Below, piece after piece: positions 22,412 to 33,734 of a stretch of DNA of 64,000 nucleotides (its first letter is position 1; the number at the start of each line of letters is the position of its first letter). The notes under the pieces are model-generated. The model was not told where the DNA came from. It made no database searches and worked only from the letters and a program-made list of their open reading frames with translations. The stretch comes from Begonia masoniana (Eukaryota; Streptophyta; Magnoliopsida; Cucurbitales; Begoniaceae): positions 23,214,557 to 23,278,556 of the forward strand of contig CM039511.1 in the NCBI GenBank assembly GCA_022432975.1. Reading direction: 5' to 3'. A program made the translations under genes and the position numbers.

Positions 22412-25140
22412 TTAGAGGTCGAGTCGTTCAAAGAATTACCCGACAATGCCGGCCGTCCTGCAACGTGCTTCACCGACTGTAAGTATTTCTTTTCTTTTAG
22501 TTGTTTATAGCTGAGAATAGATAGTTTAACCTTGTTCAGTATTCGCCATTAGCCAACGTATAGACGTAGAGAACCGATGGTTTGAATTGAGAAAGGGAGA
22601 TTAGAGAACTTTAGGATTGGAATGTAAGTATGATAACATAAGAATGTGAGAAAGAGTATGGACAACCCGATCTGAGTGTAAACGTAAGACCGGGTAAAGG
22701 TGATAGTCGTTAAGAAAGATGTGAGTTGTGTCCTAGTGTTATAAGGCGAGTTAAATGCAAAGTGAGAGTTGTGTCATAGTGTTATAAGGCGAGTTAAATG
22801 CAAAGTGAGAGAGACTTTTGAATGAGGAAATAGATAACCTAGGGTGACTGTAAGAGTGATACCTATAGGATGGGTTTCCCTTAAAGAGTTACATTTTATG
22901 TTTTCAATGCGATAAAATTAGAATAGATAGAATTGAGGTCTAATTAGCAAACCTTGGGAGTACTAGGACGTACTAGGATACGATGAACCGGGTAGAAGTT
23001 TGAAAATTTATTGGGAGACACCTTAGACCTTCGTCATGCCATATATGTTGATGAGAATGTGTGTACATGTAAAAGTGGTTTATTTAGAATTTTGTAGAAT
23101 TAAAAGTAATTATATTCGATTGTCTAGCTTAAGTAAATTGTTAAGAGGATTTTGAGAATTTGAGATACTAATTGGTATTCGGTGGAGGAAGATTCTAAAA
23201 AACTTTATGCAAGAAAAACCAAAAGGGGAGCCTAGCCTAAGTTAAGTGGGATTAACAATGACAGGGACTATTGAGTGTTAAGAGCTATAGTTAGTTAGTA
23301 TGACCCAAACTAGAGCCATAGAAAGGTACTCAATTTCGGGGATTAAAAGTTAGAGATTTCCTTAGAGCTAGGTGATATTCGTTAGAAAAAAAAAATGGTT
23401 GGAGCTTAGGGTATAGGTACTATCTTAAGGGATTACTCAGTCGAGAGTGAACGAGAATGCGTAAAAGTTTTCAACCGGCATTGTATAGGAGAATTTAGGC
23501 GTGACAAGAAAGAGTGGACGTGCTGTGTTTTGGTGTTATTCGACCTAGGATTTGGGAGCCGAAAGTATATAGGTTTGGAATAACTGGGAATAACTTACAA
23601 GCTTAGATGTCTTGAGTAAGTAGAGAAAAGTCTAACCTCTTGAAGTAAGATAATGTTCTGAGGTTTAGTTTAATGCGCACGATGTTAGAAGAAACGGTGA
23701 CTCGTTGAGGTAATAGGTAGGAGAGTGAGTATACTATAGAAAGAGGAAGGTTAGAGTTCGAGGTCTGAACTTTAAGTAATTAGTAGTGTAAGATCTGAGG
23801 AATTAGAGAATTTCAAATAAGAGGAACGGGAAATTGCACGAAAGTGTTTGAGTGATTTAGGGATAATGTTAAGTTAGAAAGTTCAAGGTTCGACTCGTAT
23901 GTAACGAAGTCGAAACTACAAATGTCATAAATAGATTAGGCTAGAGTTGATAAGCTTAAGAGTTGGAGAACTTAAGCGTGAGATATGAATATGAACTCGA
24001 GTATTAGTAGAGGTTGGGAGATGTAAGCTAGAAGAACGATGAAATTAAATTCTAAATTATGGACAGACATATGAGAGAGATTAGTTAACTAAGAGAGAGA
24101 GGTAGGATAAGAGTGTTATCCCTCACATGAAGTTGAAGAACTTAGAGGATATCGAGAATTCAATTGTAAAAGTTTGAACGGATAGGTGAAGAGTGATTAA
24201 GTTAAAGTTATTAAATGTGTAAGAATACATAGTTATGAAAGTTAGACTAAGTTATACATTTGAACTATGTTAATGGGTGAAAAGTGAAGTAAGTGAGGAG
24301 ATTAGTAAATTTGAATGGAAGGTTAAATAAAAAGGGTTAGCCATTGATTATTTAGAGGTCCGTGTGAAACTGTGGTATTTAGAGAATATCAGATAGAAGG
24401 AAAGAAAGTTCACACAGAAAGTTTACAACTAAATTTAGGAGTAAAAGTAATACCGGAAGGCTGTAAGTCTAGGGAAGTTTCAATTTTGAAATTAATGAGA
24501 TTGAAGTCAAAGTGAGTATAGATCATTTAAGGTATTTGGGTGATGAGTGTTGAGTGGAAAGTTGGAAACAAGTTTGTTTAGACCTAAGAGTTTGAGTGTT
24601 TGGTAATGACTGAAATTAGGAGTTAGACAAATTGAGTATAGGGAACGTGAACGTGAGTTAGACAAATTGAGTATAGAGAATGTAAGTACGAAGATTCATA
24701 GTAGACTTTGAGGTATTAGAGGGTCGAAGTTAGTTGCAAGGTGATACTCAGGTTAGATGGTTTATCTAGATCTAAGTAGTGAGGGCCTGGAGTATGAAGT
24801 GTGGTGATTCGGATGATTAATGAAGTGTGGTGATGATCCGAGATAAGTAGATGCAAGTGGTGGAAGTGTTAAGTTCTAAATGGTATGGTAAGTTAGAGTG
24901 GAAATTTTAATTGATGACTTAGAATAGAAAGTTATTCGGTAGACTTTTAGTTTTATGTGATTGATGATGTATGGAGAGTTTGAATAAGTCATGTACATGT
25001 GTAATAGATACGAGAGTGTAAAATGGGGAATTAGATGAACCGAGTTCGAGGAAAAGTTAGAGTAAGAGCTTAAGGGTCTATAAGTAAAGAATGCTCAAAC
25101 TAAAGTCCAAGGATGTATGAGTAGTCAATCTAGTGCAGAA
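22412..25140 (+). mobile_element. Element E internal region, non-coding (LARD-like)
   Basis: These 2.7 kb after the primer site show no recognisable gag, protease, RT or integrase motif on either strand and no long open frame. The plus strand is purine-rich. Short local repeats occur, for example GTGTTATAAGGCGAGTTAAATGC twice near 22735-22800 (split here by position, not a long array) and GTGAGTTAGACAAATTGAGT near 24650. It could be a large retrotransposon derivative that relies on other elements, or an old decayed gag-pol. It ends abruptly at B's gag, with no polypurine tract or 3' LTR. Confidence 0.6.
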
Positions 25141-25613
25141 TTAGGTCTGCTTCAGCTGCGTGAACTCTGCTCTTTTGTCCGCCCTCACAGTACGACTGAA
25201 GTATTTATCAAAGAACACGGTCTTAAACCGTTCCCACCTCATCAATGTCACATCTGTAGTTGCCTTAATCGAATCCCACCAAAATCGGGCATCCAATGCG
25301 AGGTGGAAAGTGATACACATGACCTTCTCAGCATTCTCTATTTTGGCGTAAGTCAACATGTCCTCCATCGTTCGAACCCACTCCTCAGCAATAGAGGGGT
25401 TCGTTGATTGTCCGTTGAACACAGGAGGCCATAGCTTTTGAAACCTCTCCATGCCGTGATTGTTCGGAATGAGATATCCTGAGCTCTCTGATTTTCACGG
25501 TTCACTAAATTCTCAATCTGTTGCGCTTGTCGGTCCATATGCTGGGCCTGAAGATCGAGTAAATCCGTCAGCCGATCTAGAGCATCGTCCCTAGCATCTC
25601 TACCTCGAACCAT
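25141..25613 (-). pseudogene. Element B gag, 5' part
   Basis: The minus strand starts at ATG 25613-25611 (MVRGRDARDDALDRLTDLL), the same start as element G's gag. It has a coiled-coil-like N-terminus with repeated QAQHMDRQAQQIE, and a capsid-like segment with FNGQSTNPS...WVRTMEDML and ARFWWDSIK. A frameshift near 25455 splits it in two. It breaks off at 25141 just after a TQLKQ motif, where the E interior begins. The zinc knuckle and all enzyme domains are missing. Confidence 0.88.
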
Positions 25614-25762
25614 TTTTGCTATAATTCCTATAAAAGTTGAAACAAACAATTCTAAGGAACAAAAGCAAGGAAATAAAATAAAACGTACTTATAGTTGAGG
25701 AAGGATGTCCGTGTAGTCGCTGTGCAGTCAAGCAGTCTACAGAACCGATTTTAAAACCCGGG

Positions 25763-25775
25763 GGCTCTGATACCA
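25763..25775 (-). other. Element B primer-binding site
   Basis: On the minus strand, TGGTATCAGAGCC lies 4 nt after the 5' LTR end. It is complementary to initiator Met tRNA. Confidence 0.9.
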
Positions 25776-25779
25776 TAAC

Positions 25780-28277
25780 TGTAACGACCCTAATACTTTA
25801 CCCTTAATTTCTCGTATAAAATTTTTATTTTTAAAAACATTAGTCAAAGTCTAAATTGTTTGAAATCCTTTGAAAACTATTTGATAAAAACATATAAACA
25901 CTTAGTAAAATCGTTGAACAACAAGAAGAGGGCAAAAAGGAATTTGCCCAAAATATTGCATGGCCGATCGATCGGCTGTGTAAAATAAGGGTGGGCGACC
26001 GATCGCCCCGTTGCCAGGTGATCGATCGCCCCTTGCTATCGATCACCAGCCAATCGATCGCCATTTTACAGGCGATCGATCGGCACACGCTCTGGAATTT
26101 CTTCCAGAGCATGGCCAAAGAGGGCCGATCGTTCGCCCCTTCTTTGGCGAACGATCGGCAGACTCTCTGGAATTTCCAGAGAGTCACTTCTCTTCTGCTG
26201 ATCGATCGCCCCTCCACGCGATCGATCGGCAGACTCTCTGGATTTTGAAATCCAGAGAGCTGCTCCTCTTCCCTTTTCTTTCTCCCTTCGTTACCCTGCA
26301 CACCACACTTACACTCACTTCACAATTTCTCATTTCTACTCCACACCTTCATCACTTCTTCTAAATACATTTCATAACAACACTTCAACATAACAACACT
26401 ACTACCCACATACAATCCACACTCCACAAATCAACCAAAAACTGACTCAAAACATATTTAAAACGTAACCAAATTTAATAAAAGTGAACCGCGTGGATTC
26501 GTTTAAAAACTGAACATTTTCCTCTGTTTGAAAATATCAAAAACACGACAAAATACTATACATTATCTATCGAGTTACCAAGCATCCTAAAATGTTCAAC
26601 TATATAATTTTCCTATCCTATTATCTATCAAATCCCCAAAACATTACTTACATCCCCACAGGTCAAAAATAGCGTTGACTGCGCCAGCACACTTCCACGA
26701 GCCACCCTCCATCAACATGCTCATACTTCGGGCGGAGAAACGTCATCCTCACCTGTCTCGAAATCACTTACACCATAGAATTAAACTATGAGCTAAAGGG
26801 CTCAGTAAATCTACGTAAATGCAGATGAATGCTATGCGTATGCAATGCTTAAAATCATGTAGTCATCTTACCTTTTCGCTATTCATTTCATTTAAGACTT
26901 CACCGGGGCTTCACTCTCAGTAGATAGGAGCGGCACATCAAGCGATTGGATAGCCCCTCGTATCTCCCGGGGGGGGGGGGAAAACATGCTTCATCTGAAC
27001 TCCATGTCTGAACCACCACCCCGACGTGACCGTTATTACATACATTTTTACCTTTTCGTTATCCTTTTTATGAAAAACATACTTGAAAATTCATTTTGCA
27101 TGCTTATTCGGACAACATGATGCATGGACGTGGATAATACAATAATAAAAACAAACATAAAACAAACAATGAACGCTAAACATTTTATAACTTAAAGTAG
27201 CCTAACTACCCAATCTAATTACCCAAAACAAGCTACAACTCCAATTCCTCAATTTCAAATACTTTCTTATGGTGTAGGCCAAACCGGCCAAACAAATCAC
27301 GAAGACTTACCTCGCGTCCGTTGCAATGCAAGCTCCGTCCACGAGCGTTGTTCACCTAAGGCAATTCACAACATTCGTCATTAAATCGAATCTAAACCAT
27401 CGAGTTTCGAAAACTACAAACTCCTAGCTAAAGGAAATTCCCTAAAATTCTATTCTAACTTATTGAGGCATTTTATCGAGCAATTCATTCTCGTGAATTT
27501 CTAAACGTCCATTAATGGAGTTTTTAAAACCTCTAACCACCCAAAAACTCAACAACCCTCATTAATTCCAACAAACTTCCTCCAATAACTATAAATACAC
27601 CAAAATGAGTTGTAATTAGGGTAAACCTATCGATTTCAACCCTAATCCACATTTTTGACAAAACCCTAACGAAACCCTAACCATATAACTCCGCGAAAGC
27701 CAAAATCTAAAGCTCCGAAACAGTAGATTCTTACCTAGGGTCGGGATTACAGAAGAAATCGTGGAAAACGAGTCGCCGGAGAACAAGCTTCCATCGCCGG
27801 AGAGGATAGTCGAGCGAGGGAGGGAGGGAAGTCGCCGAGAGAGGAGGGAGGGATTCTTGATTTTCGTTAAGTGTTGGGAGAAGAAAGGTTTTTGAGTTTT
27901 AATAATATAGGTTTGCAAAATTACCATAACGCCCTTCTATTGATTTTATATTTGTTTTGTTATTTAGCTAATGATTCGGTTTCTCCAAATTTCCATATTT
28001 CATCGATAGTTCCAACTTATTACTAGGGCTTTAGTAAAACTGTTCGTTTGAAAAACTGACATAGTTTACTATATTTACCAAAATACCCATTTTATTACGA
28101 GCAACACAAAACTCGTAATTTAGCGTTACAACTCCAAAGATTCTCATATTTCTCTTAAAATCTGTTTTAATCATTAGGATTCTAATAATGCTCTTTGCTA
28201 GCAAAACAGACTTGACATATTTACAAAAATGCCATTATTTACTAGAATATTAAAATCCCGTAAAACCGGGTGTAACA
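25780..28277 (-). repeat. Element B 5' LTR (2,498 bp)
   Basis: It runs TGTAACGACCC to GGGTGTAACA on the plus strand and is about 93-95% similar to 1508-4028 by eye. Stem arm 1 is intact here (27268-27278), while arm 2 has one change (26767-26777). The left LTR shows the opposite state, so the ancestor had both arms perfect. The palindrome cluster is at 25960-26250. A poly-G run is at about 26969-26980. Confidence 0.92.
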
Positions 28278-28282
28278 CCTCA

Positions 28283-28947
28283 GCTTGCTAAAAGAGCTTT
28301 GAGCTATTCAAGAACAAGTTATGCCACTCGCCTGTGTTAGCACTCCCTGACTTTAACAAGATATTTGAAATTAAGAGTGATGCTTCCAGAGTTGGCATTT
28401 GAGCCGTACTCATACAAGAGGGGAAACTCATTGCTTACTTTAGCGAGAAACTGAAAGAAACCCTGCTCAATTACTCCACGTATGACAAGGAATTTTATGT
28501 CGTTATTAGAGAATTAGAGCATTGACAACATTATCTCTTGTCAAGAGAATTTATTATCCACACTGACCACTAAGCTTTACGATATATCAAGGGTCAACAC
28601 AAGTTAAATAAGAGGCATGCTAAATGGGTTGAGTTCTTGGAGAGGTTTCTATATATTCGGAAATATGTTAAAGAAGAGAATAATGTAGTTGCCGATGCAC
28701 TTTCGAGGAAACGTATTCTGCTTACCGAGTTAGGAACTCGATTCTTTGGGTTTGAATGGATCAAGCATAATTACGAATCCGACCCTGACTTCGGATCTTA
28801 TTATAGCAGGTGCAAAGAAACGGCCGAATGAGACTATCGACTTATGGATGGCTATTTATTGAGAGCGGAAAAATTATGTATCCCACAAGGAAGTTTATGG
28901 CAATGTCTTGTGAAAGAAGCCCATTGTGGAGGATTAGCGAGTCATTT
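28283..28947 (+). pseudogene. Element A, part 2: RNase H and start of the integrase zinc finger
   Basis: The reading frame of A resumes after the B insertion with FELFKNKL and a typical gypsy RNase H. KSDAS and HTDH carry the first and last catalytic Asp, and IAYFSEKLKETLLNYSTYDKE lies between them. It ends in the ADALSRK tether and a His of the integrase zinc finger (HCGGLASHF). Stops interrupt it within RNase H (for example after RVGI, RELEH and HTDH) and at about 28829. The frame is cut at 28947 by solo LTR L and continues at 33735. Confidence 0.88.
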
Positions 28948-29249
28948 TGTAACGACCACAACCCCCTCCAAGGCCGTCACAGGACTTGACTTTACATTGA
29001 CTTAAACCCCCGTAAGTTCACATAAAATTTTTCATTTCTACTCGACACCTTAAAATAAAACGGACATAAACAAATGACTCACCTCAACTTGTAACGTCCC
29101 CTAATTTGACCTTTTATAAATTCCTAAAATCCCATATTAGCGGAAGAGTATTCGCATGTGGAAACCTCATATAAATATTAAACTTAGTTAATAATGCTAA
29201 AACAGTAAAACTAAGTTTTGGGCAACACTGCCTAAAATCAGTCGACATC

Positions 29250-29690
29250 CCTTTGGAATTCATTCCATCTAATCGGTCGATGTCCAAACCAGAACGCTTA
29301 ACATTTGGTCGACGTGGCTTCTGTATGAGAACGGTCGACGTGGCCTCTGTATGAGATCGGTTGACGTGGCCTCTGTATGAGATCGGTCGATGTTCTCGAC
29401 CGAACACTTCACTATAAATGGTCGATGACTTCGACCGAGATCTTCTCTATGGATATCGACCCCAACTAAAATTGGTCGATGTTCTCGACCGAACACTTCA
29501 CTATAAATGGTCGATGACTTCGATCGAGATCTTCTCTATGGACATCGACCTCGACTAAAATCGGTCGATGTTGCCCTTTACCAGAAGACTTACTAACTTA
29601 GGCAAAATCACCCATAAACGTTAGCCGATCGATCGCCTCTTTTGGCGATCGATCAGCAACCGCTTTGGAAACTGAATTCCAAAGCGTTGC
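29250..29690. repeat. GGTCGA-palindrome repeats: 26 bp x3 and 90 bp x2, then GATCGATC hairpins
   Basis: Three copies of a 26-bp unit (GGTCGACGTGGCCTCTGTAT type) lie at about 29312-29389. Two copies of a 90-bp unit follow (29389-29565), rich in GGTCGATG/TCGACCGA inverted repeats. Then come GCCGATCGATCGCC and GGCGATCGATCAGC (29622-29655) and a GCTTTGGAA/TTCCAAAGC inverted repeat. The cluster corresponds in position to the palindrome clusters of B, C and G. Confidence 0.85.
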
Positions 29691-30421
29691 CTTCATCCTT
29701 CTCCATTCCCTGCACACCACACTTCTCATTTTCATTCCACAACACTCCATCGAATTTTACATAATAACTTATCCACCTATATGCATTTGTTGACTTTATC
29801 TGTTACCTAAAACACGACATGACACTTAGCCTATACACATTTAAATTTCATGAAAACTAACTGCATGGGTCGCTCTAAAAACCGAACATATCCCTACAAA
29901 TTTAAAAACACCCAAACAAGTCTAGTATAATTCAAAATAAAGACTTAACATTTTAAACATTCTACCACCATAACACATACATGAAAACTTAACTTTTCAT
30001 ACATTTTTCTATCAAAACGTTCTATCCACATACATAAACATTTTCATACTTTCTTCCATCACGTTTCTATACACATACCTAAAACTTCCTAATCACTTCC
30101 AAACAAATAGACACCTAACGCATACCAACCACAATCGGAATCACCCTAACAATGTTGTCGGGTTGCTGCCATGGTCGTACTCCTCCAACTGTGTCCAAAA
30201 TCCTAGGCTGCTCGCGAAAACTCACCGTGCCTGTTCTTCTCCACCTATATCACAGAACTCAAACTATAAGCCTAATGCTTAGCAAGTAATGACAATATGA
30301 ATTTAAAACATTTTACTTAACATATGCAGTTTCTATCATTTCAATCATACATAAACATTTTGTTTCATACATACATATAATCCTCTCTCAATGGAGGGCG
30401 GATTAGTTTCTCCATCTCTAG

Positions 30422-30545
30422 GCGTTCCACAATTTCATCCAAAGGTTGAACCACTTCCTTCGGACACCACACATTTTTTGGACGTTCCACAATCTACATC
30501 TGAAGGATGAACCACTTCCCTCAGACACTATACATTTTCTACGGT
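30422..30545. repeat. Two-copy 60-bp direct repeat in LTR L
   Basis: CGTTCCACAAT at 30423 recurs at 30483. Both copies continue with a GTTGAACCACTTCC or GATGAACCACTTCC core. It lies in the loop between the L stem arms. Confidence 0.8.
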
Positions 30546-30809
30546 TGCCATTTTCTACATTCTACTCGTGAAAACAGATGCTTAAAACATTTTCGTATCT
30601 TTTCTAAAACATGATGCATAAACTGAACACACGTAAACAATGCAAGCAAACCTAACATTCTGTGATGTAGGCTTGAAGGCAACACGCATGTAACACTACT
30701 TACCTGGCGTCCTTCGCAATTTATCTGTAACGACCCCCATTCCCAGCAAGATATTGTCCGCTCTGGGGATTGGGCCGCAGCCCAATATCCTCCCCTCACG
30801 GCTTTGTTT

Positions 30810-30890
30810 GGCGAGAACTTCCCGGAAGGTCACCCAACCTGGAATTGCTCTCGCCGAAGCACTTTTAACTTCGGAGTTCTTATGGGATCC
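30810..30890 (-). ncRNA. 5S-rRNA-derived segment in Cassandra LTR 1 (also 31265-31345, 31815-31895, 32270-32350)
   Basis: On the minus strand GGATCCCATAAGAACTCCGA is followed by AGTTAAAAGTGCTTCGGCGA and GGGTGACCTTCCGGGAAGT. These are close to the middle and 3' part of plant 5S rRNA, including the internal Pol III control region. It is not a functional 5S gene, because the 5' third is absent and bases differ. Cassandra elements are defined by such 5S-like LTR sequence. The four copies are nearly identical. Confidence 0.85.
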
Positions 30891-31165
30891 GTTGCCAATT
30901 GTGCTCCAAAACGCGTCTTGCTATCTTGGGAGGGATCTCTTACATATGTTTCATTTCCATGTACTTCCCCAAGCGATGTGGGATTGTGACAACCCCCTCT
31001 TTACGACTCGGGATTCGCCTATACTCGAGTCCGGGATCCATCCACCCCGCAACCCGAGGTTTGCCCCGCAGTCGTACACATACGTATACATTCCATTCGG
31101 GTCATCACAATCACCCCCCCTCGGGGGCCCAACGTCCCCGTTGGCCACATTTCCGGTTGGGTACA

Positions 31166-31178
31166 GGCTCTGATACCA
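31166..31178 (-). other. Cassandra primer-binding site (also 31716-31728 and 32171-32183)
   Basis: TGGTATCAGAGCC on the minus strand lies 2 nt from the adjacent LTR end (GGTCGTTACA). It uses the same initiator Met tRNA as B, E, F and G. Confidence 0.88.
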
Positions 31179-33734
31179 TTTGTAACGACCCCCATTCCCA
31201 GCAAGATATTGTCCGCTCTGGGGATTGGGCCGCAGCCCAATATCCTCCCCTCACGACTTTGTTTGGCGAGAACTTCCCGGAAGGTCACCCAACCTGGAAT
31301 TGCTCTCGCCGAAGCACTTTTAACTTTGGAGTTCTTATGGGATCCGTTGCCAATTGTGCTCCAAAACGCGTCTTGCTATCTTGGGAGGGATCTCTTACAT
31401 ATGTTTCATTTCCATGTACTTCCCCAAGCGATGTGGGATTGTGACAACCCCCTCTTTACGACTCGGGATTCGCCTATACTGAGTCCGGGATCATCCACCC
31501 CGCAACCCGAGGTTTTGCCCCGCAGTCGTACACATACGTATACATTCCATTCGGGTCATCACAATCACCCCCCCTCGGGGGCCAACGTCCCCGTTGGCCA
31601 CATTTCCGGTTGGTAACCGCAGTCGTACACATACGTATACATTCCATTCGGGTCATCACAATCACCCCCCCTCGGGGGCCCAACGTCCCCGTTGGCCACA
31701 TTTCCGGTTGGTACAGGCTCTGATACCATTTGTAACGACCCCCATTCCCAGCAAGATATTGTCCGCTCTGGGGATTGGGCCGCAGCCCAATATCCTCCCC
31801 TCACGGCTTTGTTTGGCGAGAACTTCCCGGAAGGTCACCCAACCTGGAATTGCTCTCGCCGAAGCACTTTTAACTTCGGAGTTCTTATGGGATCCGTTGC
31901 CAATTGTGCTCCAAAACGCGTCTTGCTATCTTGGGAGGGATCTCTTACATATGTTTCATTTCCATGTACTTCCCCAAGCGATGTGGGATTGTGACAACCC
32001 CCTCTTTACGACTCGGGATTCGCCTATACTCGAGTCCGGGATCCATCCACCCCGCAACCCGAGGTTTGCCCCGCAGTCGTACACATACGTATACATTCCA
32101 TTCGGGTCATCACAATCACCCCCCCTCGGGGGCCCAACGTCCCCGTTGGCCACATTTCCGGTTGGGTACAGGCTCTGATACCATTTGTAACGACCCCCAT
32201 TCCCAGCAAGATATTGTCCGCTCTGGGGATTGGGCCGCAGCCCAATATCCTCCCCTCACGGCTTTGTTTGGCGAGAACTTCCCGGAAGGTCACCCAACCT
32301 GGAATTGCTCTCGCCGAAGCACTTTTAACTTTGGAGTTCTTATGGGATCCGTTGCCAATTGTGCTCCAAAACGCGTCTTGCTATCTTGGGAGGGATCTCT
32401 TACATATGTTTCATTTCCATGTACTTCCCCAAGCGATGTGGGATTGTGACAACCCCCTCTTTACGACTCGGGATTCGCCTATACTCGAGTCCGGGATCCA
32501 TCCACCCCGCAACCCGAGGTTTGCCCCGCAGTCGTACACATACGTATACATTCCATTCGGGTCATCACATTATCTCTCTCTGAAATCTTAACCGTGGAAC
32601 CTGAAAAACCTAAACATCAAAATGTTGCATTAGGACTCGCTCGGCATAACTAAACTCTCATTTTCATAATAACATCTCAAGCGTATTTAACTTGCTACCA
32701 ATAGGCCAACACATGTTTCTCACATCCATAACTAATTCGGAGCTCAAATCCTCATAACTCTAATTCCAAACAATTCAATTATTCATTCAGGCAATTTATC
32801 GAACACCTCACGTGCACATTTTCAATCACAAATTCCTCCCTAATCCGATATCTGATCTCAACAATTCAAACGCCTATACGTCACCTATAACGTCTACTTT
32901 AATATGCCACAGCTAATTTTCAAACCACACATAGCGATCAAGCCTAGAAATCTCATATTCCAATATACATTAAAACGGTATTTCTAAACACCAAAAATCC
33001 AACCTTAAATCCATTCACAATCCAAAATTATCAATAATTATTAATCTATCATCAATAATCATCAATACATCAAAACTATCCATTTCTAACCAAAAACCTA
33101 AATTTACACAAATCCTAAATCGATAAAACCTAATGAATAACAACCCTAAATCGACAACTAAACCCATAATATGCTAGAGTCTTACCTAGAGGGTTGAATC
33201 GTCGAAGAAAATGGAGGAGGAACTTTGTTGAATCGTCGGCGTGAGAGAGCTTGGTCGCGGGAGGGAGAAATTCCAGAGAGGGGAGATAAGAGTGTTCTGG
33301 CGTGGGAGGAGAAATGAGAGAGAGAGGGGGGGGGGGGGTATTTTTCTTTTATTAAAACTTTGACTTGCAAATTACATAAATGCCCTTCCAATTAACTTTC
33401 TACCTAACTCGCTATTTAGTTTATCAATTCGGTTTCTCTAAAATTTCTTATCTCTCCAAATATTCTAATTTAATCCTATGGTTCTAACAAAACTCTCCGT
33501 TCACAAAACGGTCTTAATTTACTATTTTTACTAATATAATTCTATATAGCGAAAAATCAGAAACTCGGGCGTTATAGATTTAGATTCCTCGAAATTTTCT
33601 TTATTTCTCAAACCCTTATAATTAATTACTAGGATCATAGCAAAACTTTCCGCTTGAGAAATAATCTTAATTTGCTCATTTACAAAAAATACCCCTAAGA
33701 GCAAAAACCCAAAAAACCCGGGCGTTACACATTT

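Larger units (their letters stand above)
1508..28277 (-). mobile_element. Element B: Tekay-like Ty3/gypsy element inserted into A, itself multiply interrupted
   Basis: Two closely similar LTRs (1508-4028 and 25780-28277) in the same orientation bound this 26.8-kb unit. The minus-strand order is 5' LTR, primer site (25763-25775), gag (25613-25141), then after the nested material the integrase/chromodomain end (5159-4069) and the 3' LTR. Flanking 5-mers are TCCCA (1503-1507) and CCTCA (28278-28282). They differ by two C/T transitions, and element A's reading frame resumes correctly after the right copy, which supports a decayed target-site duplication. Protease, RT and RNase H are absent. The nested elements C, D, E and F fill 5160-25140. 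Confidence 0.85.
30726..32569 (-). mobile_element. Cassandra-type TRIM in tandem: four LTRs and three internal segments, TSD TTATC
   Basis: LTRs of 383-384 bp lie at 30726-31109, 31181-31563, 31731-32114 and 32186-32569. They run TGTAACGACC to GGGTCATCACA on the plus strand. Internal segments of 71 bp (31110-31180 and 32115-32185) carry a reverse-strand TGGTATCAGAGCC primer site and a G-rich polypurine tract. The middle one (31564-31730) holds a partial duplication of LTR end plus internal sequence. TTATC flanks the whole array (30721-30725 and 32570-32574), so it arose from one insertion and later grew by unequal exchange. There is no coding capacity, as expected for TRIMs; open stretches here are not genes. 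Confidence 0.92.
28948..33729 (-). mobile_element. Element L: solo LTR in element A, carrying a Cassandra array
   Basis: TGTAACGACC...GGGCGTTACA is flanked by perfect CATTT duplications (28943-28947 and 33730-33734), and A's integrase frame continues across it. Without the Cassandra insert it is about 2.9 kb with no gag or pol, so it is a solo LTR. Splice-like and stem motifs place its sense on the minus strand: CTCTAGGTAAG near 33190, GACGCCAGGTAAGTAG near 30700, stem arm 1 30658-30671, arm 2 30244-30257, and a 19-nt block 30226-30244. A second TGTAACGTCCCC at 29090 could mark another nested LTR end. The sequence from 32575 to 33729 shows only LTR sequence, with a poly-G run near 33328. Confidence 0.85.

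Noticed and set aside
30810..32350. Genuine 5S rRNA genes in tandem
   Set aside because: Only about 80 bp resemble 5S rRNA, with substitutions. They sit in TG...CA LTRs with primer sites and a target-site duplication, so they are Cassandra LTRs.
30754..32591. Multiple open frames in the Cassandra array
   Set aside because: They repeat with the LTR unit on both strands. TRIMs have no coding capacity, and no domain is visible.
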